Source: Dactylosporangium sp040605635 (lineage in GTDB: Bacteria; Actinomycetota; Actinomycetes; Mycobacteriales; Micromonosporaceae). From it: a DNA stretch of 64,000 nt. Within the stretch, counting starts at the first letter, position 1; each line of letters opens with the position of its first letter. Shown here piece by piece: positions 1 to 8,384 of the stretch. The stretch lies in assembly GCF_040605635.1 (NCBI RefSeq), contig NZ_JBEXDG010000022.1:62001-126000 (forward strand), read 5' to 3'. A model generated the notes under the pieces. The model was not told where the DNA came from and did not search any database. It worked only from the letters and a program-made list of their open reading frames with translations. A program made the translations under genes and the position numbers.

Positions 1-2649
1 GAGCGCGACGCGGCGCTGAGCAGCACACAGGAGTTCATCACCAGGGTCGCCGCGGGCGGTCAGGCCGCCCTGCGGATCGTCGGTCCGCCGGGTGCCGGGC
101 ACACCCGGTTCCTCCGCGAAGTCGCCCAGATCGCCCGTTTGCGCGGTTTCCCGGCTGTACTGGCGGCGGACCGCGCACCACGGTGCATCCTCCTGGTGGA
201 TGTGGGCGACCCGCTGCCCGAGCTCGGGGACGCGGCCGCGATCGTCTACGCGACCACCAACGTGCGCGACGACGACCCGCGCCGCACGGGGCTGCACGAG
301 GCGGTCGTCGAGCTGACCCCGTGGTCGCCGGCGACGCTGCGGATCTGGCTGCGCATCGCGCTCGCGGGCGAGCCCAGCACGGCCCTCGTCGACCGGCTCG
401 CCGAGCGCTCCGGCGGACTGCCCGCGAAGGCCGAGGCCGAGCTCGGACGGCTGAAGGCGGCCGGCGAGCTGATCGGTGCGCCCGATGGCACCTGGACGGT
501 GAAGCCGGCGAAGGCGAAACGCCGGCGCAGCCGCCTGCCCGTGCCGATGACGAAGCTCGTCGGCCGGGACCGGGAGACCGCCAAGGTCGCCGCCCTCATC
601 CGGGACGGGCGCCTGGTCACGCTCGTCGGCCCCGGCGGCATCGGCAAGACGCGCCTGTCCCTCGCGGCCGCGACCGTCGCCGCCGACGACTTCGCGGGCG
701 GCGCCGTCTTCGTGCCGCTCGCCGACAGCACCGACGCCGAGCAGATGACCGCCGCCCTGGCCCGGGCGCTGCAGGTCAGCGAGCTGCCCGACCAGCACCT
801 GTTCGACACCGTCCTGGACCAGCTCGAGGAGTCCGAGCTGCTGCTGGTCCTGGACAACTTCGAGCAGGTCGTCGACGACGGCGCGGCCCTGGTCAGCGAC
901 CTGCTCGCCGCGGCGCCGGGCGTCCGCGCGCTGGTCACCAGCCGGGAGCGGCTCTCGCTCTACGGCGAGCAGGTGTACCAGGTGCCGACGCTCGCCGACT
1001 CGCCCGCCGTGACGCTGTTCGAGCAGCGGGCGCGGGCCGTCGACGCCGACTTCGAGATCACCATCGACACCGCGCTGCCGGTCGCGGCGCTGTGCCGGCG
1101 CCTCGACGGCCTGCCCCTGGCGATCGAGCTGGCCGCCGCCCGCATCGACCGCTGGACGCCGGACGAGCTGCTCAACCACCTCACCGAGCACCTCGACCGG
1201 GACCTCGACTCGCTCGGCGGCTCCGGCCCGCGCGACCTCCCCGCGCGGCAGCAGACCCTGCGCGGGGCGATCGACTGGAGCTTCGTGCTGCTCGACGCCG
1301 AGGAGCAGCGGCTGCTCACCGAGCTGTCGGTGTTCGCCGGCGGCTGGACCGCCCCGGCCGCCCTCGCCGTCACCCTGCCCTGCGGCGACCTCGACCTGCT
1401 GGTCAAGCGGCTCGCCGGGCTCGTCGACAAGCACCTCGTGGTCCGCGACGAGGACGACGGCCGCTTCCGGCTGCTGTCGACGATCCGCTCCTACGCGCGG
1501 CACCGGCTCGGCGGCGCTATCGAGGCCCTCGAGGCCCTGGACCGGCACGCCGACTTCTACGCCGCGTTCGCCGAGGCGTCGGCCGCCGGGCTGTCCGGGC
1601 CGGAGCAGGTCGAGTGGACCGGACGGGTCGAAGCGGACTATCAGAACGTCCGGGCCGCTTTCGCCCACGCTGATTTCCCGACCAAGACCCGGATCTGCCT
1701 GGGGCTGTGGCGGTACTGGCGCAACGGCGCCCACATCAACGAGGGCCGGGACTGGTTGTCGACGCTGCTCACGGCGCCGGGACTCGAGGACGCCGCCCTG
1801 GCGAGGCTGCTGCACGCCGCCGCCATCCTCGCCGCGACCCAGGACGAGCACGAGGAGGCGTTCCGCTTCGGCGAGTCCGCGCTGTCCAAGGCGACCGCGG
1901 CGGGGGACCGCGCGACCGTCGGCCACGCGCACAACGCGATCGGGATCGCGGCGATCGGCGGCGGCGACCATGCGGCCGCGACCGAGCACTTCGGGCACAG
2001 CCTGGCGATCTGGCGGGAACTGGACGTGCCGCAGGGCGTCGCCGCGTCGCTGGGCAACCTCAGCAAGGTCTCGCTGTCGCAGGGCGAGATCGCCGGCGCG
2101 GAACGGTACGCCACCGAATGCCTCTCCCTGGAGCGCGCCGCGGGCAACACGCGGGGCATCCAGCTGGCCCTGGAGTGCCTCGGCCAGATCATGCTCGCCC
2201 GCGGCGACGTCGACGCGGCCCGCGAAGCGCTCGACGAGAGCCTCACCCTCAGCCGGCAGATCGGCGACTCGTTCGGCGCCGCGATGGCCCAGCACCAGCT
2301 CGGACTCGCCGCCCGGCTGGAGGGCGACCGGGTCGAGGCGCTGCGGCTGCTGGTGACCGCGCTGGTCACCCGGCAGGAGGTCGGCGACCGGCTCGACCTG
2401 GCGATCTCGCTGGACGTGGTCGCGGCGCTGGTCGCGGCCGACGACCCGGCCCACGCGGCACGGCTGATCGGCGCCGCTGACGGGCTGCGGGCCCGGCACC
2501 GGCTGGCCGAGCCGCCGGACGCGCAGACGTTGCGCTCGGTGACGTTGCCGCTGCTCCTGGACCACCAGCGGGACCGGGCGGCGGGCCGGGCCGTGAGCAT
2601 CGAACACATCGTCGAGGCCCTAAAGTCGTCCTATGGTGTCTCTGGCTGA
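1..2649 (+). CDS. NB-ARC/AAA ATPase with TPR repeats, regulator-like (5' end missing)
   Basis: The frame is open from base 1, so the true start lies upstream; 882 codons are visible. Near residues 28-35 is a Walker A-like loop (GPPGAGHT) in which the usual Lys is His, so this first NTPase module is probably inactive. A second, intact P-loop (GPGGIGKT, about residues 210-217) follows a LVGRDRE motif, as in NB-ARC/AfsR-type STAND ATPases. The last third is helical, Ala-rich and TPR-like. Proteins of this layout are signalling switches, often with an N-terminal kinase or DNA-binding domain, which would be off-window. The partner is unknown. The 3' end overlaps the HD hydrolase gene by 17 bases. 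Confidence 0.75.
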   Translation, partial: ERDAALSSTQEFITRVAAGGQAALRIVGPPGAGHTRFLREVAQIARLRGFPAVLAADRAPRCILLVDVGDPLPELGDAAAIVYATTNVRDDDPRRTGLHEAVVELTPWSPATLRIWLRIALAGEPSTALVDRLAERSGGLPAKAEAELGRLKAAGELIGAPDGTWTVKPAKAKRRRSRLPVPMTKLVGRDRETAKVAALIRDGRLVTLVGPGGIGKTRLSLAAATVAADDFAGGAVFVPLADSTDAEQMTAALARALQVSELPDQHLFDTVLDQLEESELLLVLDNFEQVVDDGAALVSDLLAAAPGVRALVTSRERLSLYGEQVYQVPTLADSPAVTLFEQRARAVDADFEITIDTALPVAALCRRLDGLPLAIELAAARIDRWTPDELLNHLTEHLDRDLDSLGGSGPRDLPARQQTLRGAIDWSFVLLDAEEQRLLTELSVFAGGWTAPAALAVTLPCGDLDLLVKRLAGLVDKHLVVRDEDDGRFRLLSTIRSYARHRLGGAIEALEALDRHADFYAAFAEASAAGLSGPEQVEWTGRVEADYQNVRAAFAHADFPTKTRICLGLWRYWRNGAHINEGRDWLSTLLTAPGLEDAALARLLHAAAILAATQDEHEEAFRFGESALSKATAAGDRATVGHAHNAIGIAAIGGGDHAAATEHFGHSLAIWRELDVPQGVAASLGNLSKVSLSQGEIAGAERYATECLSLERAAGNTRGIQLALECLGQIMLARGDVDAAREALDESLTLSRQIGDSFGAAMAQHQLGLAARLEGDRVEALRLLVTALVTRQEVGDRLDLAISLDVVAALVAADDPAHAARLIGAADGLRARHRLAEPPDAQTLRSVTLPLLLDHQRDRAAGRAVSIEHIVEALKSSYGVSG
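2621..2626 (+). promoter_or_regulatory. -10 element TAAAGT, leaderless start of the HD hydrolase
   Basis: TAAAGT ends six bases before the ATG at 2633, inside the end of the preceding gene. No Shine-Dalgarno sequence is visible. The spacing fits a leaderless transcript. Confidence 0.4.
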
Positions 2650-3244
2650 CTGGCAGCGCCTGTTCCCCGCGGACTCCGCTGCCGGGGCTTCATTGCTCCA
2701 GCGCTGGTCGGAGCCGCACCGGCACTACCACACCCTCGACCACCTGGCGTTCATGCTGCGGGTGATCGACGAGCACGCCGCTGTCGCCGACGATGCCGAC
2801 GCGGTGCGGCTGGCGGCGTGGTTCCACGACGCGGTCTATGTGCCGTTCGCGCCGGACAACGAGGAGCAGAGCGCTTTGCTTGCTTTGGCCGTTTTGCCGG
2901 ATCTGGGCGTTGACGCGGATCGCGTGGCCGAGGTGGCCCGGTTGGTGCGCCTGACGGCGGGCCACACGGTCACGGAAGGTGACCGCAACGGCGCCCTGCT
3001 CGCCGACGCCGACCTCGCCATCCTCGCGTCGCCACCGGCAGACTATTCGCGATATGCGGCGGCGGTGCGAGCGGAGTACGCGGCCGTCCCCGAGGATGCC
3101 TTCCGCTCCGGGCGGGCGCAGATCCTCGGGGCGTTCCTCGCCGAGCCGGACCTCTTCCGGGCGGTGCCGGCGCGGGCGGAATGGACCGCCCGCGCACACG
3201 ACAACCTGCGGGCCGAGATCACGACGCTTCTGGGTGCTCCGTGA
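2633..3244 (+). CDS. HD-superfamily metal-dependent phosphohydrolase
   Basis: A 203-residue soluble protein of the small predicted HD phosphohydrolase family. The signature His residues are in a YHTLDHL segment (His33, His37), followed by the HD pair in WFHDAVY (His65-Asp66) and a later Asp-rich stretch (ADADLAIL). The substrate is unknown. The ATG lies within the last codons of the upstream ATPase gene in another frame, and a TAAAGT hexamer suggests the gene can be transcribed on its own. Its 3' end overlaps the convergent bfr gene by 26 bases. Confidence 0.8.
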   Translation: MVSLADWQRLFPADSAAGASLLQRWSEPHRHYHTLDHLAFMLRVIDEHAAVADDADAVRLAAWFHDAVYVPFAPDNEEQSALLALAVLPDLGVDADRVAEVARLVRLTAGHTVTEGDRNGALLADADLAILASPPADYSRYAAAVRAEYAAVPEDAFRSGRAQILGAFLAEPDLFRAVPARAEWTARAHDNLRAEITTLLGAP

Positions 3245-3701
3245 CGTTCTGCAGGTAGAGCGGCTCACCGAGCTTCTCGATGAGCGCCAGCTGCGTCTCC
3301 AGATAGTCGACGTGGTGCTCCTCGTCCGCGAGGATCTCCTCGAAGATGTTCGCGGACGTGACATCGCCGATCGAGCGCATGTATTCGATGCCGCGCCGCA
3401 GCCGGTCGACGGCCTCGACCTCGACCTGCATGTCGCACTTGAACTGCTCCGGGACGGTCTCGCCGATCCGCAGCGCGAAGAGGCGCTGGTAGTTGGGCAG
3501 CCCTTCCAGGAACAGGATCCGGTCGGTCAGCACCTCGGCGTGCTTCATCTCGTCGATCGACTCGTGCCGGGTGTGTTTCGCCAGGACCGTGTATCCCCAG
3601 TTCTCCTGCATCTTGGCGTGTAGGAAGTACTGGTTGATCGCCGTCAGTTCGGCGGTCAGTTGTTCGTTGAGAAATTCAATGACTCGTGTATCCCCCTGCA
3701 T
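3219..3701 (-). CDS. bfr: bacterioferritin
   Basis: A 160-residue ferritin-like protein of normal length. All ferroxidase ligands of the family can be placed: Glu18, Glu51, His54, Glu94, Glu127 and His130. Met52 is at the position that ligates the inter-subunit haem. It should form a 24-mer that oxidises and stores iron in the cytoplasm. It lies 21 bases downstream of bfd, which encodes the ferredoxin that reduces and releases that iron. A TACCCT hexamer six bases before the ATG suggests an additional promoter of its own. The 3' end runs 26 bases into the convergent HD hydrolase gene. Confidence 0.97.
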   Translation of the reverse strand: MQGDTRVIEFLNEQLTAELTAINQYFLHAKMQENWGYTVLAKHTRHESIDEMKHAEVLTDRILFLEGLPNYQRLFALRIGETVPEQFKCDMQVEVEAVDRLRRGIEYMRSIGDVTSANIFEEILADEEHHVDYLETQLALIEKLGEPLYLQNVTEHPEAS

Positions 3702-3707
3702 GTGGGC

Positions 3708-3713
3708 AGGGTA
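3708..3713 (-). promoter_or_regulatory. -10 element TACCCT in front of bfr
   Basis: On the minus strand TACCCT is followed by six bases and then the bfr ATG. It lies in the short bfd-bfr gap and could give a leaderless bfr message in addition to read-through from bfd. Confidence 0.35.
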
Positions 3714-3722
3714 ACCCCTTTT

Positions 3723-3911
3723 CTAGGCCAAAGCGGGCAATACCGCGTCAGGCACTTCGGCCTCGATCAGATCGGCCACCCGATCGAGGCAGGTGCCGCA
3801 TCCGGTGCCGGCGCCGCACTCGTCACCGACGGCGTCCTCGGTGTGCGCACCAGCGCGGATGACCCGCCGGATCTCACACTCCCGTACGCGGGCGCAGATG
3901 CAGACATACAC
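3723..3911 (-). CDS. bfd: bacterioferritin-associated ferredoxin
   Basis: A 62-residue [2Fe-2S] protein with the Bfd cysteine pattern: Cys4 and Cys6 (CIC) and Cys38 and Cys41 (CGTC). Bfd passes electrons to bacterioferritin so that stored Fe(III) leaves as Fe(II). It starts at a GTG with GAGGAG about seven bases upstream. It is the first gene of the bfd-bfr pair. An iron-box-like palindrome lies directly upstream, so expression should depend on iron. Confidence 0.93.
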   Translation of the reverse strand: MYVCICARVRECEIRRVIRAGAHTEDAVGDECGAGTGCGTCLDRVADLIEAEVPDAVLPALA

Positions 3912-3924
3912 GCTTGTGCTCCTC

Positions 3925-3942
3925 GCTTAGCCTTACCTAAGC
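3925..3942. promoter_or_regulatory. DtxR/IdeR-type iron box upstream of bfd
   Basis: An 18-base element with perfect arms GCTTAG and CTAAGC around a 6-base centre. It resembles the DtxR/IdeR operator (TTAGGTTAG...CTAA form), and 12 of 19 positions agree when aligned by eye from 3927. It sits 14 bases before the bfd start codon, next to the expected promoter. Confidence 0.6.
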
Positions 3943-3983
3943 AAGGGTCGCCTAAGTTCTCCCGGAAAACAAGCCCTGAGCAG

Positions 3984-4280
3984 CTATTTCACTGTCCTGG
4001 ATGGGTCGGGTGTACTGGACAAATGGCGCGGGCGGCGCAGCCCGGCAGCTTTCAGGCGGGCCACGATCTCCTTGCCGGTCACCCTGGTGGCGCCGAGCCA
4101 CACGGCTCGTCGCGCCATTTCCACCGGTACGTCGTAGTGATCGCGCTCGAACCCCCTTCTCGGTGCGCCCAGCAGCTCGGCGAACGCATGCAGCTCGGCC
4201 ACCGAGACGTCACTGATCAGATGGGCCCAGAGGCGGCCGTGCGCGGGCCACCGCGGCGTGTCGATGTAGAGCACGACCAC
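3984..4280 (-). CDS. DUF4031 domain protein
   Basis: A small protein (98 residues from the GTG at 4280) recognised as DUF4031 by its opening YIDTPRWPAHGRLWAH motif and the conserved helix LHAFAELLG. The function is unknown. An ATG at 4295 is also in frame, but the family normally begins just before the VLYID strand, so a GTG at 4280 or 4274 is more likely. It is divergent from the GlcD-type gene with almost no space between them. Confidence 0.75.
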   Translation of the reverse strand: MVVLYIDTPRWPAHGRLWAHLISDVSVAELHAFAELLGAPRRGFERDHYDVPVEMARRAVWLGATRVTGKEIVARLKAAGLRRPRHLSSTPDPSRTVK

Positions 4281-4286
4281 TAGCCT
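4281..4286 (+). promoter_or_regulatory. -10 element TAGCCT, leaderless start of the GlcD-type oxidase
   Basis: TAGCCT lies seven bases before the ATG at 4294. No ribosome binding site is present. The hexamer directly abuts the proposed start of the divergent DUF4031 gene. Confidence 0.5.
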
Positions 4287-4293
4287 GCCAAAC

Positions 4294-5685
4294 ATGGATC
4301 TGCTGCACGAGCTTCGCGCCGCACTGCCCCATGAGGGCGGTGTGCTTACCGACCCGGACCTCCTGCGTTCGTACGAGCACGACGAAGCCGACCTGTGCGC
4401 CTACGGGACCCCGGCGGTCGTCGTGCGTCCCAGAACCACGGGCCAGGTCTCCGCCGTCCTCCGCGCGGCGACCCGCCACCGCATCCCCGTCATCCCGCAG
4501 GGCGCCCGCTCCGGCCTCGCCGGCGGCGCCAACGCCATCGACGGCGCGATCGTGCTGTCCCTCGTCGCGATGAACGAGATCATCGACATCGACGCCGCCA
4601 ACCGCGTCGCCGTCGTCCAGCCCGGCGTCGTCAACGCCCAGCTGCGCCGCGCCGTGGCCGACCAGGGCCTCTACTACCCGCCCGACCCGGGCTCCTGGGA
4701 GCAGTCCACCATCGGCGGCAACGTCTCCACCGACGCCGGCGGCATGTGCTGCGTCAAGTACGGCGTCACCAGCGACCACGTCATCGGCCTCGAGGTCGTC
4801 CTGGCCAGCGGCGAGGTCCTCAACTGCGGCCGCCGCACCGCCAAGGGCGTCGCCGGCTACGACCTGACCAGCCTCTTCGTCGGCTCCGAGGGCACCCTCG
4901 GCGTCATCACCGAGGTCACGGTCAAGCTCCGCCCGGCGCCGGCGTCCTCGCTCACCCTCGTCGCCGTCTTCGACACCCTGCCCGCCGCGGGCGCCGCCGT
5001 CTCCTCCGTGATCGCCTCCGGCCTCCAGCCCAGCATGCTGGAGGTCATCGACCGGGTCGCCCTCGGCGCGATCGAGGCGTACCGCCCCATGGACCTGCCC
5101 ACGTCCGCCGCCGCCCTGCTCATGGCCGCCGTCGACTCCGGCTCCAGGGCACCCGACGACCTCGCGGCGATCGAGGCGCTGTGCCGCCAGGCCCAGGCGG
5201 TCGACATCCATGTCGCTACCGACACGGCCGAGGCCGAGGCCCTGCTGACCGCCCGCCGCCTCGCCCACCCCGCACTGGAGCAGTTCGCCGCGCGCCTCTA
5301 CCCGGCGGGCGGCGGCGTCATGGTCGACGACGTCGCCGTCCCCCGCACCCGCCTCGTCGAGCTCATCGAAGGCATCGAGGGCATCGCCGCCACCCACGGC
5401 GTGGTCGTCGCCACCGTCGGCCACGCCGGCGACGGCAACCTCCACCCGATCATCGTGATCGACCGCTCCGACCCCGCCAGCCTGGCCCGCGGCCAGAAGG
5501 TCTTCGACGCCATCATGGCCCTCGGCCTGTCCCTCGGCGGCACCTCCACCGGCGAGCACGGCGTCGGCCTGCTCAAACGCGACTGGCTGGCCCGCGAGAT
5601 CGGCCCCACCGGCCTGAAGGCCCACCGCTCCATCAAGGCCGCCCTCGACCCGGACAACATCCTCAACCCCGGCAAGATCTTCTGA
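4294..5685 (+). CDS. FAD-linked oxidase, glycolate/D-lactate dehydrogenase (GlcD) family
   Basis: A 463-residue flavoprotein. The N-terminal half (about residues 38-216) is a PCMH-type FAD-binding domain with the loop GARSGLAGGAN and a GSEGTLGVITE motif. The C-terminal half has the family HAGDGNLHP motif and ends in the usual LDPDNILNPGKIF. Family members oxidise 2-hydroxy acids such as glycolate or D-lactate to 2-oxo acids; the exact substrate cannot be read from the sequence. No GlcE or GlcF partner lies beside it, so it probably acts as a stand-alone oxidase or dehydrogenase. Confidence 0.88.
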   Translation: MDLLHELRAALPHEGGVLTDPDLLRSYEHDEADLCAYGTPAVVVRPRTTGQVSAVLRAATRHRIPVIPQGARSGLAGGANAIDGAIVLSLVAMNEIIDIDAANRVAVVQPGVVNAQLRRAVADQGLYYPPDPGSWEQSTIGGNVSTDAGGMCCVKYGVTSDHVIGLEVVLASGEVLNCGRRTAKGVAGYDLTSLFVGSEGTLGVITEVTVKLRPAPASSLTLVAVFDTLPAAGAAVSSVIASGLQPSMLEVIDRVALGAIEAYRPMDLPTSAAALLMAAVDSGSRAPDDLAAIEALCRQAQAVDIHVATDTAEAEALLTARRLAHPALEQFAARLYPAGGGVMVDDVAVPRTRLVELIEGIEGIAATHGVVVATVGHAGDGNLHPIIVIDRSDPASLARGQKVFDAIMALGLSLGGTSTGEHGVGLLKRDWLAREIGPTGLKAHRSIKAALDPDNILNPGKIF

Positions 5686-5691
5686 CGTTCT

Positions 5692-6267
5692 TCAGGCCTC
5701 CTCGGGCACGGGTCTCTTGGGCCCCGGTCCCTTGCGCTCGGTGCCCGCCAGTGCGGTGGCGATGGTGGCGTGCACCGCTTCGGCCGTCGGCGGGTCGGCG
5801 CGGCGGTCGGCGTACATGAGATGCCCTGTGCCGATGAGGACGGCGGCGAGAGTGTCGACGTCGGTGTCCGGGGCGATCCGGCCGACCTCGCGCTCCGCGG
5901 CCAGGTAGGCGGCGATCTGCGCCGCGGCCTCCGTCAGGATCGGCAGACCCGTGGGCCAGGTCTGCCGCAGCCTGGCGCGCAGCTCGTCCCGGAACGTGAT
6001 CAGCGGCAGGATGCTCACGGCTACCGACGTGAGCAGCGCTTCCAGCGCCGTGGTGACGTTGCCTGCGACGGTGCCCGTGCCCGCTCTCAGGCTTTCGCCC
6101 CGTGTCTTCACCCTGCCGGCGTGGTCGTGGACCAGCTCGACGAGCAGGTCGTCGAAGTCCTTGAAGTGCCGGTGCAGGACGCCCTTCGCGCAGCCGGCCT
6201 CCGCGGTGACCACGGTCGCCCTCACCGCTCGCCGCCTGTGACCCCGTAACCACCAGCGCATCACCAT
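5692..6267 (-). pseudogene. TetR-family regulator with damaged DNA-binding domain
   Basis: The C-terminal two thirds look like a normal TetR ligand domain, and the last part of the helix-turn-helix is clear (EAGCAKGVLHRHF). Upstream of it the frame gives a basic stretch (MVMRWWLRGHRRRAV) instead of helix 1 and most of helix 2, and about three residues are missing before EAG. The next frame (from about 6253) contains an ALVVTGSQAAS stretch resembling a TetR first helix, so a frameshift near 6225 is likely. Either the gene is decayed or the base calls contain an indel. It is convergent with the GlcD-type gene. Confidence 0.5.
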
Positions 6268-6423
6268 GACCGCATGCCGCGACCGGTCGTGTTCCTCAAA
6301 GGCTGTGCCCTGCCTGCGCCATCACGCCGACGGGCTCAGCGAGGCCACGAAACGCTGCCCCGGCACCCCGAGCTGTGCCACAAGGGGTGCGCCGGGCGGC
6401 AACCCTCACAGGCGCCGTGCAGC

Positions 6424-7011
6424 TCAGCGTCCTTGTGTGGAACCGGCCTCCTTTGCCGCTTGCTCGAGGCGGTCATAGTGGCTCTTCCACCAGGCGCTGT
6501 CCGCCGGTGGGAGGTTGTCGTCGGGCCGGCGCAGGCCGGCTGCGCCGTCGATGAGCTCGCGGACGATGTCGGCGTGGCCCGCGTGACGGTCGGTTTCCGC
6601 GATCATGTGGATCAGGATGCGGTGCAGGGTGACCTCGCGGTGCTCGGGTGACCACCACGGCACGTGGCCGACGGCGTCGAGCGGCAGGGCCTCGATCGTC
6701 GCGTCGGAGTGGGCCCAGACCCGGCGATACAGGTCGGTGATCTGCTCCCGGGTCTCCTCGGGCGTGGCCCACATGTCGGCATTCGGCTCCGCGCCCTCGT
6801 CGATCCACGGCACCGGCTCCTCGAACGGCCGGCCGAACGTCGCGCCGAAATAGCCCGACTCGACGCTTGCCACGTGCTTGACCAGGCCGAGCAGGTTGGT
6901 GCCCGTCGGCACCATGGGACGGCGGACGTCATACTCCGACAGGCCGTCCAGCTTCCACAGCAAGGTGTCGCGGCCGGACTGCAGATACCGGCGAAGGTCC
7001 GCTTTCGTCAT
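6424..7011 (-). CDS. DinB-family protein (DUF664)
   Basis: A 195-residue protein of the DinB/YfiT four-helix fold. It opens with TKADLRRYLQSGRDTLLWKLDGLS and carries the spaced His residues (LVKHVASVE, LIHMIAETDRHAGHAD) that bind a divalent metal in this family. Many actinobacterial members use mycothiol, but the reaction here is unknown. The frame stays open upstream through the tRNA terminator, but the ATG at 7011 gives the normal family length. Confidence 0.85.
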   Translation of the reverse strand: MTKADLRRYLQSGRDTLLWKLDGLSEYDVRRPMVPTGTNLLGLVKHVASVESGYFGATFGRPFEEPVPWIDEGAEPNADMWATPEETREQITDLYRRVWAHSDATIEALPLDAVGHVPWWSPEHREVTLHRILIHMIAETDRHAGHADIVRELIDGAAGLRRPDDNLPPADSAWWKSHYDRLEQAAKEAGSTQGR

Positions 7012-7039
7012 GCCCGCAGCATGCCACCCAGGTATGACA

Positions 7040-7078
7040 AAAATCAGGGCCGGTCTCCCGTGTGGAAGACCGGCCCTG
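7040..7078 (-). terminator. intrinsic terminator of tRNA-Pro
   Basis: A perfect 12-bp stem (7045-7056 with 7067-7078) around a 10-base loop, followed on the minus strand by a T run (TGATTTTTGT). It lies directly downstream of tRNA-Pro and just upstream of the DinB gene start. Confidence 0.9.
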
Positions 7079-7085
7079 GACGCTG

Positions 7086-7159
<74 letters not shown>

Positions 7160-7220
7160 AGCGTGCCGGGTAATCGTAGCCCACACCCGGCAGCGCTCCA
7201 ACTCGGCATCCCCTGTGGCG

Positions 7221-8384
7221 TCAGAGAGCCTTGAGGAAGGTGCTCACATTCGTCTCGTAGGCAGCGGGGTCGAGGTTCCAGCTGCGGCAGTGACCTGCTT
7301 CTCGGGTCTCGACGAGCCGTACCGACGCAGACGCCGCGGCAAGGGCGACGGTCGGCTGCGGGGCGACGGTGCGGTCGTCGTGGTCGACGAAGAGCAGCGT
7401 CGGGACGTCGAGGCGCACGTCGCTGTAGTCGAGCTCGGTGGACCGGACGCCCAGGCGGTGCTGGATCAGTTTGAGGGCGGTCCAGGTCCACAGGGGCGGC
7501 ACGTTGAGCTGCCGGGCGTTCATCCGCAGCGTGGCGGTCCAGTCGACGACGGGACAGTCCAGGACGACCCCGCGCACGAATCCGCCGTGCCGCCAGGAGC
7601 GCAGCAGGTTGAGGATCGCCGCGCCGCCCATGGACCAGCCGTACAGGATGACCTGGCGGGCACCGGCGGTGCGGGCGTAGTCGATCGCTGACAGGACGTC
7701 ACGCCACTCGGTGTGGCCGAGGTGGAAGCGGGCGTCCGGGCTGGGGAACGCCTCGGGGTCGTTGCGGTAGGTGACGACGAGGGTGCTGTGACCGGACGCG
7801 GCGAGCGTCGGCAGGATGCGCAGGGCCTCGCCGCGCGGGGCGCCCCGGCCGTGGACCGCGATGATCCACGTGTCGTCGGCCGGCCCGCTCGCCGGTGGCA
7901 CCAGCCACGCCGGACAGTCGCCGAGCTCGGCCGGGACCTGCACCTCCTCGAAAGGAAGCCCACGGGCGGACATGGGGTCGCCCTCATAGACATAGCCGGT
8001 GGTGTACCCCTTGAGCCCGCCCGTCAGGGTGCCACGCGTGACGCTGGTGATCTCCCGGGTCACGCTGGCGCGGTCCGTGCCGATGACGGGCCCGAGGATC
8101 GCGTGACCGGCGGGCCACACGAAGGCCAGGGGCATCGACCTCGACGTGTCCGGGGTGCGGGTCAGCGTGATGCGGTTGCCGGCGTACGCCCGCACGCGCA
8201 CCGGCCACGCGCGCACGGCATTCGCGTTGAGGACCTGGCCGGCGAGGAACCACCCGGCGCCCGCGGTGCCGGTCGGCAGCAGCACGGCCAGACCGGCGGC
8301 ACCCGCCACGCCGGCGTAGGCGGCCCTGCGCGGCCATTTGCGCACCGCTGGTACACCAGCGGCGGCGGCGGACGTGGAGGTCAA
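7221..8384 (-). CDS. membrane-anchored alpha/beta hydrolase
   Basis: About 387 residues from a TTG that overlaps the stop of the upstream phosphoesterase gene (TTGA); a GTG at 8345 is the alternative start. A hydrophobic segment near the N-terminus (AAYAGVAGAAGLAVLLP) suggests a membrane anchor with the enzyme outside. Numbered from the TTG, the nucleophile elbow is GWSMGG with Ser251, the oxyanion motif is HGRGAPRG, the acid is in VDHDD (about residues 334-337) and the His is His365 (AGHCRSW). It is an esterase- or peptidase-like hydrolase of unknown substrate. Confidence 0.82.
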   Translation of the reverse strand: MTSTSAAAAGVPAVRKWPRRAAYAGVAGAAGLAVLLPTGTAGAGWFLAGQVLNANAVRAWPVRVRAYAGNRITLTRTPDTSRSMPLAFVWPAGHAILGPVIGTDRASVTREITSVTRGTLTGGLKGYTTGYVYEGDPMSARGLPFEEVQVPAELGDCPAWLVPPASGPADDTWIIAVHGRGAPRGEALRILPTLAASGHSTLVVTYRNDPEAFPSPDARFHLGHTEWRDVLSAIDYARTAGARQVILYGWSMGGAAILNLLRSWRHGGFVRGVVLDCPVVDWTATLRMNARQLNVPPLWTWTALKLIQHRLGVRSTELDYSDVRLDVPTLLFVDHDDRTVAPQPTVALAAASASVRLVETREAGHCRSWNLDPAAYETNVSTFLKAL

